Shown here: in pieces, positions 1 through 12,768 of the stretch
Layout of the letters: each line of letters begins with the position of its first letter
Numbering within the stretch: position 1 is the first letter of the stretch
NCBI GenBank assembly: GCA_037576215.1
Contig: JBANDB010000002.1
Coordinates: 5,828,001 to 5,892,000, forward strand
From: Armillaria gallica
Lineage: Eukaryota > Basidiomycota > Agaricomycetes > Agaricales > Physalacriaceae
DNA length: 64,000 nucleotides
Direction of reading: 5' to 3'
Notes under the pieces: generated by a model
Told to the model about the DNA's origin: nothing
Seen by the model: the letters and a program-made list of their open reading frames with translations, nothing else
Databases searched by the model: none
Made by a program: the position numbers and the translations under genes

Positions 1-399
1 TTTTGCCCATGTGTGATGAAGCTGTAGCGCGTGAATGCCCAGTTCACAGCAACCGAGATCGTCCCTAGAAAGTACAAGGCGATGATGATGGCTAGCATGA
101 TTTTCCTTCCGGTCGTATTCTGGTTCTTCGCTCGGTGTGACCCTGTGCGATAAGGAATATCAGTAAACATCCTTTCGACACCCTGATGGACACTAACCAC
201 AAATATTCCACACTGTCGCAATGAAAACGCATGTATATATACCTGTAGCATTTTCAGATGCTGTAAATGGATCTGGAAATCTTTGCCTACCATACATCAT
301 CGCCAGAATGATGCATCGGTTGAATTCAGCATCGTTGACGTCAAATATGACTGCGACCTCTTCGTCGGGAAGATTGGGAACCTGCGCCGTTGAAGCCAT
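1..399 (-). CDS. Multi-pass membrane protein, 5' part (runs off left edge)
   Basis: Three exons read on the minus strand: 399-291, 242-198 and 142 to the window edge, with GT/AG introns and consistent phase. The protein starts MASTAQVPNLPDEEVAV, then a hydrophobic stretch containing GIYTCVFIATVWNI and a second one with GRKIMLAIIIALYFLGTI, and runs out at RYSFITHGQ. This is the N-terminus of an Agaricomycete multi-pass membrane family of unknown function, 7-TM-like by pattern. A close paralogue with the same intron positions and exon lengths lies at 59993-62290 on the opposite strand. Family membership is firm because of that paralogue; the biochemical role is unknown. The remaining exons lie outside the window. 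Confidence 0.75.
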
Positions 400-3300
400 T
401 GAAGCAAGAGTGTATCAGGGATGAACTTGAATCAACAGCTTGAAAAGAAAATTGAAATATCTTTTATATGCGGACTACCAATGCAGGGCTTCAACTTGTA
501 TACTCCATAAAAAAAACGGGCCCCCTTCAACCAAGGTGAAACGATCAAGCCGGGCGCCCTTGGAGTGATCGTCAGTATGGATCATCAAAACAGTGTTCTA
601 TTTGATCTTGAAAATCCTCAGGTTCAAACAACCGTGGAATATCAAAACCATCGAAACAAGGTAATTGGCCGTACTCATCGCTCAACGGAAGGAAGCGAGC
701 GAATCCATCAAATTTACCAAAGCACTTTAAGCAGGGTCCGGAGGTACTTGGTTCAACGCTATCAGCCTTTGCTTGAAAGATGAAACAAAGTCAAAAACCA
801 GTCCAACAAAAATTGGTGGGATCGGCGAAGGCCTGGTCGAAAAACAAGTGGTGGACAAGGAAGTCAACATTCAAGATTGGGATTGTACAACCTATATTTT
901 TAGTACTTGCCCTTCTCAGCGACATCACCTTCCGTCAAGTACACTCTACAGATGCCCCGGGTTGGCCACGGAACATAATTCCTTTCTATCTGGACACGGG
1001 CAAGGCGATGTTCCTTTCACTATACCGGACTAACAAAAATACTCACCGTGGCAAGTCGGCAAGGCAGGCTGCAACATGGTAAAGGGGGGATGAGAGTCGG
1101 TGAATAAGCTGATCGAAGGTGTTCATCGGATCCGGCAGTTCTCGGCATCAGTATCCTTCGATGACGTAAAAGACGGGTCAGCCTAACCGTCATCCAATCA
1201 CCATCTTCGTCGTCATCGTCTTTCTCTTTCTTCGTCACTACAGCGACGTGTACGGCTACAGGCGCAGGTACAAGACAACGTGCAAATGAACTCCAGGTGT
1301 GCATGTGTCCCTTTAATTGTGAAAACTCTGTACCAAGGTACCAGACAGTCCTCTGACTGGTCGATGGCGGCTCTCCAGGTCCTTCCATGTAGGACGGCTA
1401 TGTGGACGGACTCATCTTTCACACGCGAACATGATAACACGGAAAAGTGGCTTTTTACTAAGACTCAAGGCCATCAACTGCCAAAAGTGCGTATTGTGAA
1501 ATCTATGTTCCGTTCAACTTCCAGAGCGGTACCTCACTCAAGCATAGATTTAACTGCACATGTGGATCTCATGCTGCTCGTAGACTGTAGGCCTACAAGA
1601 AATATAGGACAGTTTAAATGTCTGCGCATGTATTTTGCCTTGGTGACTCGGACGCTGTTGACAGCCATGGAAAGGTATATCCTCTCCGATTTCTTGCCAG
1701 AGTATATGCTCATTTACAGCTCTTCTAGTGCCTGTTCGCTAAATATCACCACCATATGGCTCGAGGACTTCAACAAAGAGCCAGTCCGGCCCCTTGCACC
1801 CAATTGCAATAAACATCATTTGGAGTTTCCATCAGCACCATCGAAGGATCCAAATAGCTTTGGACCTGAAGCTGAAGGCCTAACTTCCACGGGTGCTTTT
1901 AAAGAGCATATCCGTAGGTTGCGTCATACGAGCCTGAAATAATGCAATCTTATGACATTTGCCGTTTTAGGTGCTTTCTGATCGTTATTCTAGGACCGTG
2001 CGATCTGCGCCGTCAAGACCAAACTTAGAGGCGTTATACTGTGTGCGCTACGGCACGAAGCTCTAACATCGTGCAGCAGGTGCAGGATATTGCAGATATG
2101 AATCTCCCTGACGCATAACGGCCCGATCTCATTACCGACCAAGAGCGGCCGGCTGCTGGCATTTTCTATAACACCGAGTACTCCGCCAGCATGTTAACCT
2201 TAGGAGACATCGTGAGACATGCTCTGGGAACCTTTTGAGGACTTTGACCACTTTCTGTTGAGGAATTATTGCGTTTTGACCATGGTAGTGTCAAGTATGG
2301 CAGGCGCAAGCAAGTGTATCTCCCATCAGGAATTCTGGCGATGATAGTTCCGTCGAGAACTCAGAGAGATTGGCGGCAACCGACCGAATATACCCAGAGG
2401 CGGGTTCTCTACAAGCGTACTACGGAAAGCTGTATTTGTACGACACAGTCGTTCTCACCCTGTAGTACATGTTGATTTCATATCCGGTACTTCGATCACT
2501 CCCTCCGCACATGACTATTGTGGAGCCGTTATGGATCCGGTCATAGTGGCTTTCCGCTATACAACTAGCCATGATTCAGTGGTGTCCGTGTCGAAGAACT
2601 AGGAACATACTCTTCATGTCGTTGTCGCACCGCAAGGCCTTCTCTGGAACAGGGTTCTCCTATACAATGTCAGACTGCTCCAGTCAATGTTGTCATGGCG
2701 GTGTCCTTAACCTTACGAAATAGTATGCGTCTGTGCTCCCCTCTATCTAATCTCTTCTGAAGTCGTTGTAATAGTTTTCTTCTATCGGCTTAGCCTTCCG
2801 GATTACGAATTTTTTATCCTCAGACCAGACGCAGGCGGACTCTCAAATGCCGAATTACAGACAGCATTATGTGACGGCTTCAATGCTGCTTGTAACTCGA
2901 TATTTGATAGTCCGCCTACTTTCCCGAAAGAGTGTGCGGAAGTGCACATCGTTCTCTAGTCTTCATCATTTTGCCCTTGTAGAACGTGAAACTCCGTGAC
3001 ATTTCAGCATGTAGGGTGCTCATGAACGTTCGGGCTTCGGGATTCCTTCCTATACGTCAGTGGCTCCCCTTTCGCTTCTCGTCGAGCAAATCTGATATCA
3101 AAGATAGATGTCCGATAGCAAACCTTACCCGTCTTGCTTCACTAGAGCAAATTCATGGTGTATGCCCACGTCAGCTAAACACCCGCTTCCTGAGTGCCAA
3201 GCATAATTGCCGGCTTCCCGTCCCAATTCGTGGTTGAGTATTACCTCAATATAGCCCTTTCGAGCGTGGAGTCAATCGCACGATATCTATCCTCTAGGCT

Positions 3301-4239
3301 GCGGACCGCGTAAGCGATCTGTCGGCCTAAACCATCCTCTTAGACGTATGCTATACGTGCGGCCTTCGCCAAAATTTCTGACCAATAAGTCTTGGTTAAT
3401 CACCGCCAATCCTAGCCGAAGCCAGGGAGAACACAGGTCGTCGTGCATATACACAGAGTTCTTCTTACTCGTTGATAAATCCCATCCTCCCACTCACGGA
3501 GAGGTTACTTGCTCTTGTTGTTCATACCGATACCACTCGTCTTTACCTTCTCGTACCATCGTACCCTATCCTGGATCATAGAAACTCCTGGCAGCAAATG
3601 GCCCTCGTGTATTCCTTCCGGTTCGTTGGTTCTCGCAGGTTTCTCCTCCCCGTTCAGCAAAATGTTCCCCTCGTTTACCTGAGTCCACGTGCCGCTTTAA
3701 ATGCAGTTCACGTAACTTTCCCTCACTCGTTCCGCGATAGATTTACTTGGATACGGGGACCTTGACCTGATTCAGATCGATAATAATGTCGCGGAATGCC
3801 ATATGTTTGGGGCTAGCGGAGTCGATGGAAACAAAGTCCACGGACACAGCTTCCATCCTTGTCTAGGCCAGACTTCGAAGACAGACAAACGTAGTCGGCA
3901 GCGCTACCTGTTTCTGGCCCCTACTAATGATGCGTTCTTTTCATGACGTGGCGTTGGGCTTGGCCTTTCATGGTCGGAACCGAGAATTCCTTTAAGCTGA
4001 TACTCGTCCGGCTCTAGAACAACGGTCATACGGGATCGAGAAAATTGCGGGGAAGTCTTCTGGTACATGCATAGACAAGGTACAGATTGACATGCTTTTG
4101 GGGATCTCATGATAAGCTAATATCAGTTAACTCAATTTCTTAATTACGGTACAAATGAAACAGTCCGTTCCCAGGAATAGAGATGAACACGACATAAAGG
4201 ATAATAGGAAGGAATGTTCGCTTGCTTTGCTCCCACTTT
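400..4239. other. Gene-poor interval
   Basis: Apart from the unrecognised frame at 1286-1942, I see no supported gene. Frames at 565-783 and 773-1082 are short, Lys/Gln-rich and unrecognised; they may be remnants of one decayed gene. From about 1.95 to 4.2 kb there are only short overlapping frames on both strands, with no domain, repeat or splice pattern I can support. Confidence 0.5.
1286..1942 (+). CDS. Unrecognised open frame of about 218 codons
   Basis: An uninterrupted frame with its first ATG at 1286 and a stop at 1940-1942. It is longer than expected by chance in balanced-composition DNA. The product has scattered Cys residues, a moderately hydrophobic stretch around FLPEYMLIYSSSS, and a charged tail. 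I recognise no domain, signal peptide or repeat, and neighbouring frames give no convincing spliced extension. It may be an orphan gene, a relic of a transposon-derived gene, or chance. Nothing nearby indicates a function. Confidence 0.2.
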   Translation: MNSRCACVPLIVKTLYQGTRQSSDWSMAALQVLPCRTAMWTDSSFTREHDNTEKWLFTKTQGHQLPKVRIVKSMFRSTSRAVPHSSIDLTAHVDLMLLVDCRPTRNIGQFKCLRMYFALVTRTLLTAMERYILSDFLPEYMLIYSSSSACSLNITTIWLEDFNKEPVRPLAPNCNKHHLEFPSAPSKDPNSFGPEAEGLTSTGAFKEHIRRLRHTSLK

Positions 4240-5003
4240 TCAGTATACCCAAGGGATCAACCCGTACGGCACTTTTCGGCTCCACTCGACCCACTCGTTA
4301 CCAAACTTCCTCTGGAGCAATCGGTCCTCCACAGAGATCCTCAGAATAAGACTGGTCACAACCGCCCCCGCCACCAATAGCCAATATATCACCAACACCT
4401 TCCCAAACCACATGTCCAGCAAGCCGCATTCCGTCAGCCATGACCCGCTATACTGGCTACAGATGGCGCCAGTGATCGTCAGGATCATACCGGTGTAACT
4501 GGGGTGTCTGACCACGGCGTAGGGACCTTCAGAAACCAGACGATGATCCTGACGAATGCTGAGCTCGAATGTAAATAAACGCCCAAGCGCGCGATAGCAC
4601 TGCAAGCGAATCGCCGTTCCCACAATCGTGAGGAAGTTTCCGAAGAGAAATAAAGGAGTTATGGCGATTCCGTGATTCCTGCTGTTGAATACGATGGTGG
4701 ACGTGATGAACTGTGACACAGCCAATGACGGCGTATGGTTGGCGATGATAACGGTCATTTCAATGATGCCGGCGGTCCAGTAAATTGCCTGTTGATGGGA
4801 GATTGATGAGACAGAGGATGAAGTGGACATCGACGCCGACTTACTCTCAGAAGTACGCAGGGCCATGCTAGACTCTTGAGGAACTTTTCTCTCCAATCAG
4901 GCACGACATGCTCGATGAGAGGAAGGGGCTCGTTGGGAGGTTTCCCTGTTATGCGCATGCCAATGGCGTCGGCAAATAGGAGAGGGACCTTGATGAGGGA
5001 CAT
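4240..5003 (-). CDS. Isoprenylcysteine carboxyl methyltransferase (ICMT/Ste14-like)
   Basis: Two exons (5003-4845 and 4788-4240) separated by a 56-bp intron with GTAAGT donor and CAG acceptor, phase 0, give a 235-aa protein. ICMT enzymes methylate the C-terminal prenylated cysteine of CaaX proteins (Ras, mating pheromone) in the ER membrane using S-adenosylmethionine. The family signature is visible in the C-terminal half: GPYAVVRHPSYTG, then a long membrane segment (VLVIYWLLVAGAVVTSLIL), then RISVEDRLLQRKFGNEW with the conserved E and the W..W region. Several hydrophobic segments fit a multi-pass topology, and the length is normal for fungal members. The start is the first ATG of exon 1 (MSLIKVPLLFADAIG). 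An ATG in an internal frame at 4896 would encode part of the intron and is rejected. Whether it is the pheromone-processing Ste14 or a lineage-specific paralogue cannot be told here. Confidence 0.88.
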
Positions 5004-8000
5004 TAGAGTATTGAGATGTGAAGAAAAGGTGTGTCGTATTTATGCTACTTGCGATTCCAGAGAAGCCATGAATAAATAAGGTGAAAGTGACCGTCCTATC
5101 TGATGGTGCGAGGCGTCGCGGCATTCGAACGAGCACTCGAATACACACACTCACATGATGACAGCCCTACCACAGTGGCTAGGGTATTGACGGCGAAGGT
5201 TTTTTGCCGTAACGACCCTGGAGCGCGCGTAGAACGAACGATTCTCACAACGGCTGGCCCAAATATGAGAAGAGGGTGGTTCATTAACAGAGAGTCGCCC
5301 CTGCTGCCGAGAAAGTACTTCATGACGTTAGGTGTGGGTCGATCGACGGGAATCCGATTGCGGATATGGTAGCGACTCGTGAGCCACGAGTATTTTAGCT
5401 TCTGATCTGTAGAATTGAAGGAACAATCCGGTCGGGACAACCCAAGAACTCAAATCGACATGTGAACCTCTAGACCAATCGGTTTGCCGGCGGTAAGGGC
5501 TGACAACGTTGAAGCGCGAAGTAGTTAACGAAACTACCTGCCTAAAACAAAGTTTGCTAACGCCGCCGGTTCTGCGTCCTTCATTGTCCATGAAAAGATG
5601 GAAAATCATACCTTATCAGCGAATACTTGAAAGAAAGTTGCCGAGGATATAAGTACTTGGACAGAGCTCGGTATCAAAGAAGCCAGCATTTAGATGTCGA
5701 ATCTTGCGCAATGATCCGTCCCAAGATCATGTCCGCTACAGCAGCTTATTTTATACATGACCTCCGCATGTGCAAACCAGGAACAAGTGCAGCAGGCACA
5801 TTGTGAATACCAAGATTTCTAGAAAACGGAATACAGATTCTATAAGGTCGGTGGCAAGAAATGATGATTCAGATGATAGATTCCAAGTCGATGGTGCGTG
5901 GTACTTGAGGGGCGTTCATAAGCGTGTAGTATTACGTCGAAATCGATGTGCGATACATGATTAATGTCAGTGTAGCCGTACAATTAACAGGTACCGAAGG
6001 AAACAACGGCTTCGTCATGAATCTGAGCTATGCATGGAGGCGCATGGTGCAAGCGTGGTAAACTTCTTCAAACTTGCATATCGAGACCCGAGAGATATCA
6101 AATCTCAGGGAGAAGATAAAAATAGAATTTCGCACCACCGTTGCTCACGCAAATGCCCGTTCCGCAAAAGGATGAGCTCTCGTCGGGTACACATCAGTCA
6201 CAAGAATATAGGTTATGATATTATGTGGTAAAGGGACACGTTTATATCACTATACAATGAGGACCCGAGCTGATTGCAACTGTGTATACAGGGTATCGAG
6301 CGTGTCAGTCCAAGGTTCTAAGCGGAAAAGTCATCGATAATCTGGTGAGCGTTCCCAACAAGGACGATCATCCCCAAAGATAGATACAACGATCTAGTTT
6401 AGGCAGATATGTGGGAAGAGACCCATGTAAAGAAGTGGCTCCTACTCGAGGTACTTATTGCGAGAAAGATCGATACTCTCGCCTCTGGCACCGGCATTAA
6501 TCAAAGAACATCTGGGTTGTCATTCATCTCGTAATAGAAACCTCGGGAAAAACGAAAAGACGAGATCATGATTGTGGATATGAAATCTGTCAAATAGAAT
6601 GGTCCAAAGCGGGTGTAATAGCGGAAGTCAGATTTCGAACTCAGGTAGCATCTGTATTGCTTCCGGTAGTCAGGCCAGAAACTCACCTAATCTTGAGTTT
6701 CGCTCTGGAGTATCGTCTGTAGATATGTATTTGTCAAGGAACGTCAGATCTTTTCAGTAGTCTATATAAGTACCAAAGTATGACGCACCAAGTCGTTGTC
6801 AAGTAAGGTTTCCTCTGAGTCCACACTTCTAGGAGAGCCCAGAGAAGAGATATAAGAGCATTGCGCAGAGCGAAGGCTTGAGGACCTGAAGATTATATAT
6901 AGTAGCTTATGCATTTAAAGACCACCGAGATCTCTTACAGAAGAAACAACTACTTCCTCTGAGTCTTCACCAAGTCATCTATAGAACACTACCGTGCACG
7001 TGATCGCGTCCACCTACAGTCACAGATTGAAGGCAGCTCCTAAACCATCAGAGTAACCAAGTAATTCAATATACTTAGACCATATACCATGAGACACCAT
7101 ACAGAATGACACCAGAAACCGGTCTGGCCAAACGCAGCACGTAGTCAATAGCCACAGTAAGTAAGCCCGCACCCTGATACGAAAGAGAAGAAACCCAAGT
7201 GAGTGAAGACTAGGCAACTCGCCTGTGGGAGCTGTCAAAGAAGGGAAGATACTGAGGAAAGGTTACAGCATCCCGCAAGTCCATCTTTAGCATCCGCACG
7301 AATGAACGCTACCAGTAAGTGGCGCCGCAGGTCGCTCAAAGCAAGGCAAAGCTATTCAGAGATTAAGTGAGTAGTGGTAGTGCACCATACGATCGCACGT
7401 TAATTAAAAACGCGCACCGCACAAAGTAATGAAATAGGCATGTCGCCAGCATGGATATATCCTGCTTCAAATTTGCCCCCTGGCGGAAGACCGAGTGAGC
7501 TACGATCATGTCAAGTCAAACGCCGTAACATATTACCATTGATACGCCCATAATGCTGGACCCGCAAGCGTCAATGAGCAAAGAGCAATTCTATCAGCCT
7601 CGAGGTATGGAAATGTAAAACGAACGGTACCACGGAAGTCCGCTATCATCTCCATCATGAATAATACAGCAACCGCTGCCTGATATACCCAGAAGTAATG
7701 AGTATCCGGCGTCAGGCGCCTTCCATATGGCATCTAATTCCAGGATGCTCGGTCAGGAAATCTTAACAGATGCCATTCTAGGTATCCATGTTCGCAATGC
7801 CAATACCAGCAGAATAAAATCTACCAAGCCAAGGACAGCCGGGTTAGGAATATGCGGTGCAGTAATTCACGATCAGTTTTTGGGCGGCGCCGCATAAGGA
7901 CTGTCGAAAACTATCTGTAGCTCGCCGATCAGTGGCTATATGATATGCGCGCGCACAATCAGAAACCCCGGGGGTGACAGGACATAGGGTGGACACTCGC

Positions 8001-9646
8001 AAGGGTGCTCGGAAGGAATTCGACCTCAAGTGACCATACAATCTGCAGGGTAGTAGCGAGAACCAGGGGGTGAGCGTAGAGAAAGGTTTTGGAATCAGGT
8101 CTCCATCAGCTTCGAGACTCATTACATTACAGTCATAGAACTCACCCGCAACAGAGAAAGTGCCAGTGATAGGACGGGTGCAGGCCACTCAGAGGATACC
8201 CTGACAGAGGAGTTATAGCACCGGACATTAACTGTCAATGCCTATTTAATTACCTCAGACATCTAGTACCACACCCTAGAATGCCAGCCCATTGGCCCCG
8301 TCTAAAAGGTGACAGGACATCACGGGATGGTAACCTATGGAGAATGGATAAGTCCTGGAGCGATCCTGTGACGAGAGAAGGTTAGATGCGATGGTCGATA
8401 TGGAAATGAGGTACTTGCATCGATGTTTGCTTCTGAGTGTCGGTCAGCGTTCAAGTTCCGGTGCGTAATTGCGGAAAGTATGCGAGTCCATGCAGCGACG
8501 GCTCCAGACACGGAATTCCTGAGATCCCTGTCGATTGTTATGCGGGGGAAACGTAATCGGTGCCAAGAACCTTCCTCAATATTCAGATATGAGAATGGAT
8601 AAGGCGACGTCTTTACTGCCTGGCCGTCGGAGAGAGGGTAGGCCAGCGCATTCCATACGTGTATGCGGAATAGATGTGTACCAGAGTCATTCTAATCTTT
8701 CCGTTACCCGAGGTCGCTTGTCAGACAATATAATGGACGCTCACCAAGGTCTTTCTGTAGTTTTTTCAGCCACTCGACAGATATCGCTGCAGAGTGCTGC
8801 ACTACTATAGTAGAAACGTTTACATGGTGGAAGGAAAGAGAGGCTGGAAGGCCAGCGACGTCTTTAAGTAACGGTTTGGTCCGCTGTTGACGGATGCTAA
8901 GAACAGTAGGTTCCTGGGCGCTTCAACGGACCATAAACATCCGTTGTTATCACACAATCGGGCATTCATTGGTACCCCGGATCTTGAGCAGTGCTCCAAG
9001 AGCCTTGGTATGTAGAGCCTCTAAGCTATGCGGCCTGATGAGTGGGTCACGAAGATCATGATTCATAGGTCCCGTAACATTGTCAGTTAAAAGATTAAAT
9101 AAGGGTAGGCACCCACCAAGATTGGAGTATATACAGCGGTAGATAGACTAACTCCAATTACCAAAGATCGATGAGAACTTGAGCGTCCTTAGGTTGATAT
9201 ACAACAATATCAGCAGAAAGAGAGGGTCATTCATCCACAAAGAAGAAACTCACGCAAATTTCTGTAGTTACTGGAACAAGTTCCCCATCATGGAGGCCCG
9301 TGCGTCGGCTATTGTTTTTTTACCGGGCTGACCAACAGGAAAAGAGGCCATTATCTAGAGATGGTTTTGTCAGTTTATGTAAAGGTATTATATTAGTTAA
9401 AGGGACTTCCCTTGAGGTACACGTGTCGTCTGCTTTCATGTTGTTAATAGCAAGTACGACGTCCACGGCAAGGACCAAACACTAACCGAACGATGAAAGA
9501 AAGCCGCCGGCTCGCCTATCCGACAGATCCGCTCCCTACCTACCGATTATTACTTAATCCGACAACATGCTGGATGACGACATGCGTTTGACCTTGACCA
9601 CCAACCACCATCTTCTCGAATATTACAGGTACAACGGGAGAACGAC
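5004..9646. other. Gene-poor interval, no recognisable content
   Basis: About 4.6 kb with only short frames in all six phases. No protein family, tandem repeat, terminal inverted repeat or RNA gene could be recognised. It may be heavily mutated repeat DNA, but nothing in the sequence lets me say which. Confidence 0.5.
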
Positions 9647-10871
9647 ATGTCTGCTGTAGCAGATAGACCTGAGGCCCAAGACGCTTTGGTTTCCATTTCT
9701 GACTCGGAGGCAAAATCCAGTGTACCGGCTGAGCTGGAACGAGCAACCCTTCGCCTGGAATTCCCGCCTTCCTACGTGATCGTGGGTGTCTATCGTCTTT
9801 TCACGGATAAAGCGCTCTATCAGCCTGTATGGGCGAAATGCAAACATGGTACGCAACGGGGGGTCATTGTAAGCCTTATATGGGTCAGTTTCATTCGCAT
9901 GAACGGGCGACAGTAATCCTTACTCCCTAAAAGAGCGCCTTGACCTTTAGCATACAAAGAAATTTCGTTGGATATTTCATGGCCAAGTACGTTTTTTCAT
10001 GTTGAAGCAATGTGTCTGCGTGCGTTGATTAGTCATCGACACGTAGCTCGCCTCGTGTGACCGGATTGTCGGGGGATACCCTATTCGGATATCAAATACC
10101 TTTCAGCCTTTACACCTGTGCGTGTTCTCATTCTGTTATTTACCAAGCTAATGATCATGTCCAGATGCAACGGGAGTCCTAGTGGCTTCACAAGTGACTT
10201 TTATCATACGCTTCTTCCTGTCCCGTAACATGCGCATTGCTCGAGACCGTGCTTGGGAACAAACCGTCGCTTCCCGAGGGAAGGGTCCTGACTTTTGGCA
10301 GCCTTATGTTGAAGAATGGACGAATCCTCCAGTAGTCAAGAAAACTTCTTTCCTACAGCGTTGGCTCAGTGGGCGACTCGGCGCCATGGCTGTCAAGCGT
10401 ACATTTTTGTTGTTTGCTTCTCTAAAATATGATTGCTATATCTCTTCTCTAGTAATGCTCTTGCCATTTGATCTGGTTCCGCTCGTCGGGCTGTTCGTCG
10501 CTGCGTGGTTTAAAGGCCTAGGGACCGCTCGAAGTCTCCATAGGCGGTACTTCGAAGCAAAAAAGATGACCCCCGCACAGATTGCTGTCTTCATGGAAGA
10601 AAGAAAGTGGGATTATAGAAGTGAGAACCAAGACCCTACCTGAAACTCACATCTAATAACACTATTTTCGTAGCCTTCGGCTTTACTGCAGCCATACTCG
10701 AGGGTCTGCCGATTATTGGCATTGTCTTCACCGTTTCAAATAGGGTCGGCGCGGCGATGTGGGCTCATGGTAATTGATTTTTTTTTAGAGATTTGGGGCT
10801 TGTTTGCTGAAGATTCTTCCATAGATTTAGAAAAGCGACAGCATTTCTACGCGTCGAAAAAACAAACCTAA
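9647..10871 (+). CDS. RRT8/LDS-like outer spore wall / lipid-droplet membrane protein
   Basis: Five exons (9647-9848, 9951-9986, 10165-10620, 10674-10769, 10825-10871) keep phase throughout and total 278 codons. The C-terminal core reads LVMLLPFDLVPLVGLFV, then RSLHRRYFEAKKM, then a KWDYR/FGFTAAILEGLPIIG segment and VSNRVGAAMWAH-DLEKRQH. This pattern of Pro-broken hydrophobic hairpins matches the fungal RRT8/LDS1/LDS2 group, which in yeast sits at lipid droplets and is needed for spore wall layers. That identification is from family knowledge, not a search. The last exon is found only if GTAATT at 10770 is used as a donor; otherwise the protein would stop two codons later. The 36-nt second exon is the least certain. 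No operon-like link to neighbours; the hydrolase downstream is convergent. Confidence 0.7.
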
Positions 10872-11533
10872 AATAGGGCACGGCATAATTGTATAATATC
10901 AATAGAGGATTAACCATTTTAAGACGCGTCTTGTTCCGGTCTTTGCGTAAGAGGTTCTCAGGAAGGAAGGAAGGAAGTTTTTTTAGTAGTCGTGGCTCCT
11001 TAAAAGAAACGTAACGACGTCCGTACCACAGGGTGCTATTTACGTAAGTCCAACCTGCTACGGGACCGAACCTAACCCACGCTCTGCCGCTTTGGTAAAG
11101 CCCCCTCATGAATACTCCCTCACGGCCTCGGCAGGAACGAAGGACAAACGTCTTAAAAGTCCATTTCGCTCTATCCCTATTTGGTCATCACCGCTTTTTT
11201 AATTGCCGCACTGCATGCGTCATGTGTCTAGCCCGAGATTATTTACCGGGTTCAAAGTCTGCATTCATTCAGATAAGCAAGTCAATTAGAAACGGTGACC
11301 TGTGGTAGTCTACGGAGATCGTTTAGAGGCTAGTAATCATTTACAGATCAAAACCGTTTCGTTTGATGCATTATCGATGATGTGTGTCTATTCGGGAATG
11401 GATTGGGCCATCGGTAGTTTGTCAATAGTCCTGTGTCCTATGTAAAAAATTTCCCGAGATCTTACTGCCATGCCACTGAGCACTAATCTATTATATAACA
11501 CGGGTACGTATCGGTACGTCATCGAAGAAAAAA
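10872..11533. other. Intergenic between convergent genes
   Basis: About 660 bp between the ends of the RRT8-like and hydrolase genes. It contains a short GGAA repeat (about 10963-10977) followed by a T run. No supported gene. Confidence 0.5.
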
Positions 11534-12768
11534 TTAGTCTTCTCGCTTCTCGCCAAATAACTGCGCACACCAATCAACGATTACCCAAGTCGTTGGACTC
11601 AATCGTTCTTCCTTCTCCCCCGGAATCACGAAATCAAAGAGCATATCATCGTGTACCCCGTTGACTCCCTTCGTAACGGCAAGATGCACGTCTCCCTTCA
11701 AATATGTCTCTACCAAGAGCTTATGAGCCAGATGCATGCACTCCTTCTCCCCCGATGTAACCAACACTTTATGCGCCAGCTTATCGACCATCAACGGTCG
11801 ACCCTCAAACCCTACGGGGTCAACGAAAACTCTATCTCGTTCAGGGATATCACAAAGGATATGACTGCCCAAGTAACGACATGTCTGAGCACTGATTAGG
11901 TCGTACTTTTCATTGACTTTGAACGACTCGGCTCCGTCAAGGCATACCCAAGGGGAGATGAGCAGAACACCCAGAAACCTTGAAGGTGATGGGATAGCGA
12001 GAGGAGGGATCATCGGTCGCGGATCTATTATATGCTGCAGGGTTTGAAGGACAAGGTTACCTCCGGCAGAGTCCCCCGTAATGATAAGGTTCTGTGGTTG
12101 CACTCCGGCAAGAAAGAGATGTTCAAGGGCGTTTTTGGCAGCAATAGCTTGGCTTGGGAATGGCGCGTCTGGAGCAAGTTCTAGATATATCAAACAAATT
12201 CAGAACGAGGGCTCAGAAAAGAGCGACTAACGAACTGTAAGCTACCAGGGCGATGCCTATGTTGAGATCCCGTTTACCAAGTTCCAGTTGCAGGAGCCGG
12301 AAAAAATGAATGAACGATGGGCTGCAGCCGAATAAGAACCCGCCACCTGGTCGTCCTTCAGCCCAGCTAGAGGCGATCAAGCCAAAGATAGCATACCGTG
12401 CACGTAAAAAAGGACTTTGTCCAGTCTTTTTGGGCCGATCCATAGGAGCTTCGCGCCATCTGGCAGGTCTTCTACGATAGGTACGACTCCAGCGCTATTA
12501 GTCCACTTGATGTATGTATCGAGAGTTTCGCCCAAAACGAGCTTCACGAAGGTTACACTCTGCGCAGCCAATCGGAAAAAGGCATGCGTGCAGACCGTGC
12601 GCCAAGTTTTCGGGCGTTCATACGTGAAGAATGACATTGCGAGTCGACCAAGAACATAGAATGCTGCGTAATGTGGCGTTAGGATGATGAGGGGGGAGAT
12701 GAGGACAGAAACATACGCAAAATTAATGTAAGGACACCGACTTCACAACATTGACGGACGGTCACCAT
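11534..12768 (-). CDS. Alpha/beta-hydrolase fold-3 (HSL-type) esterase
   Basis: Four exons (12768-12717, 12663-12397, 12346-12236, 12180-11534), phase consistent, giving 358 aa. Introns are about 50-55 bp. The HSL-type oxyanion motif VHGGGF is created by splicing exon 2 to exon 3. The nucleophile elbow GDSAGGNL is at about residues 180-187, and GVHDDMLFD near the C-terminus supplies the catalytic His. The acid-bearing position reads TSGEKEC. The N-terminus (MVTVRQCCEVG, then a hydrophobic stretch and RLAMSFF) resembles the membrane-anchoring start of fungal steryl-acetyl-hydrolase-like enzymes. The reaction is ester hydrolysis on a small acyl or acetyl substrate; the substrate is unknown. All key motifs are intact, so it is probably functional. 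Confidence 0.88.
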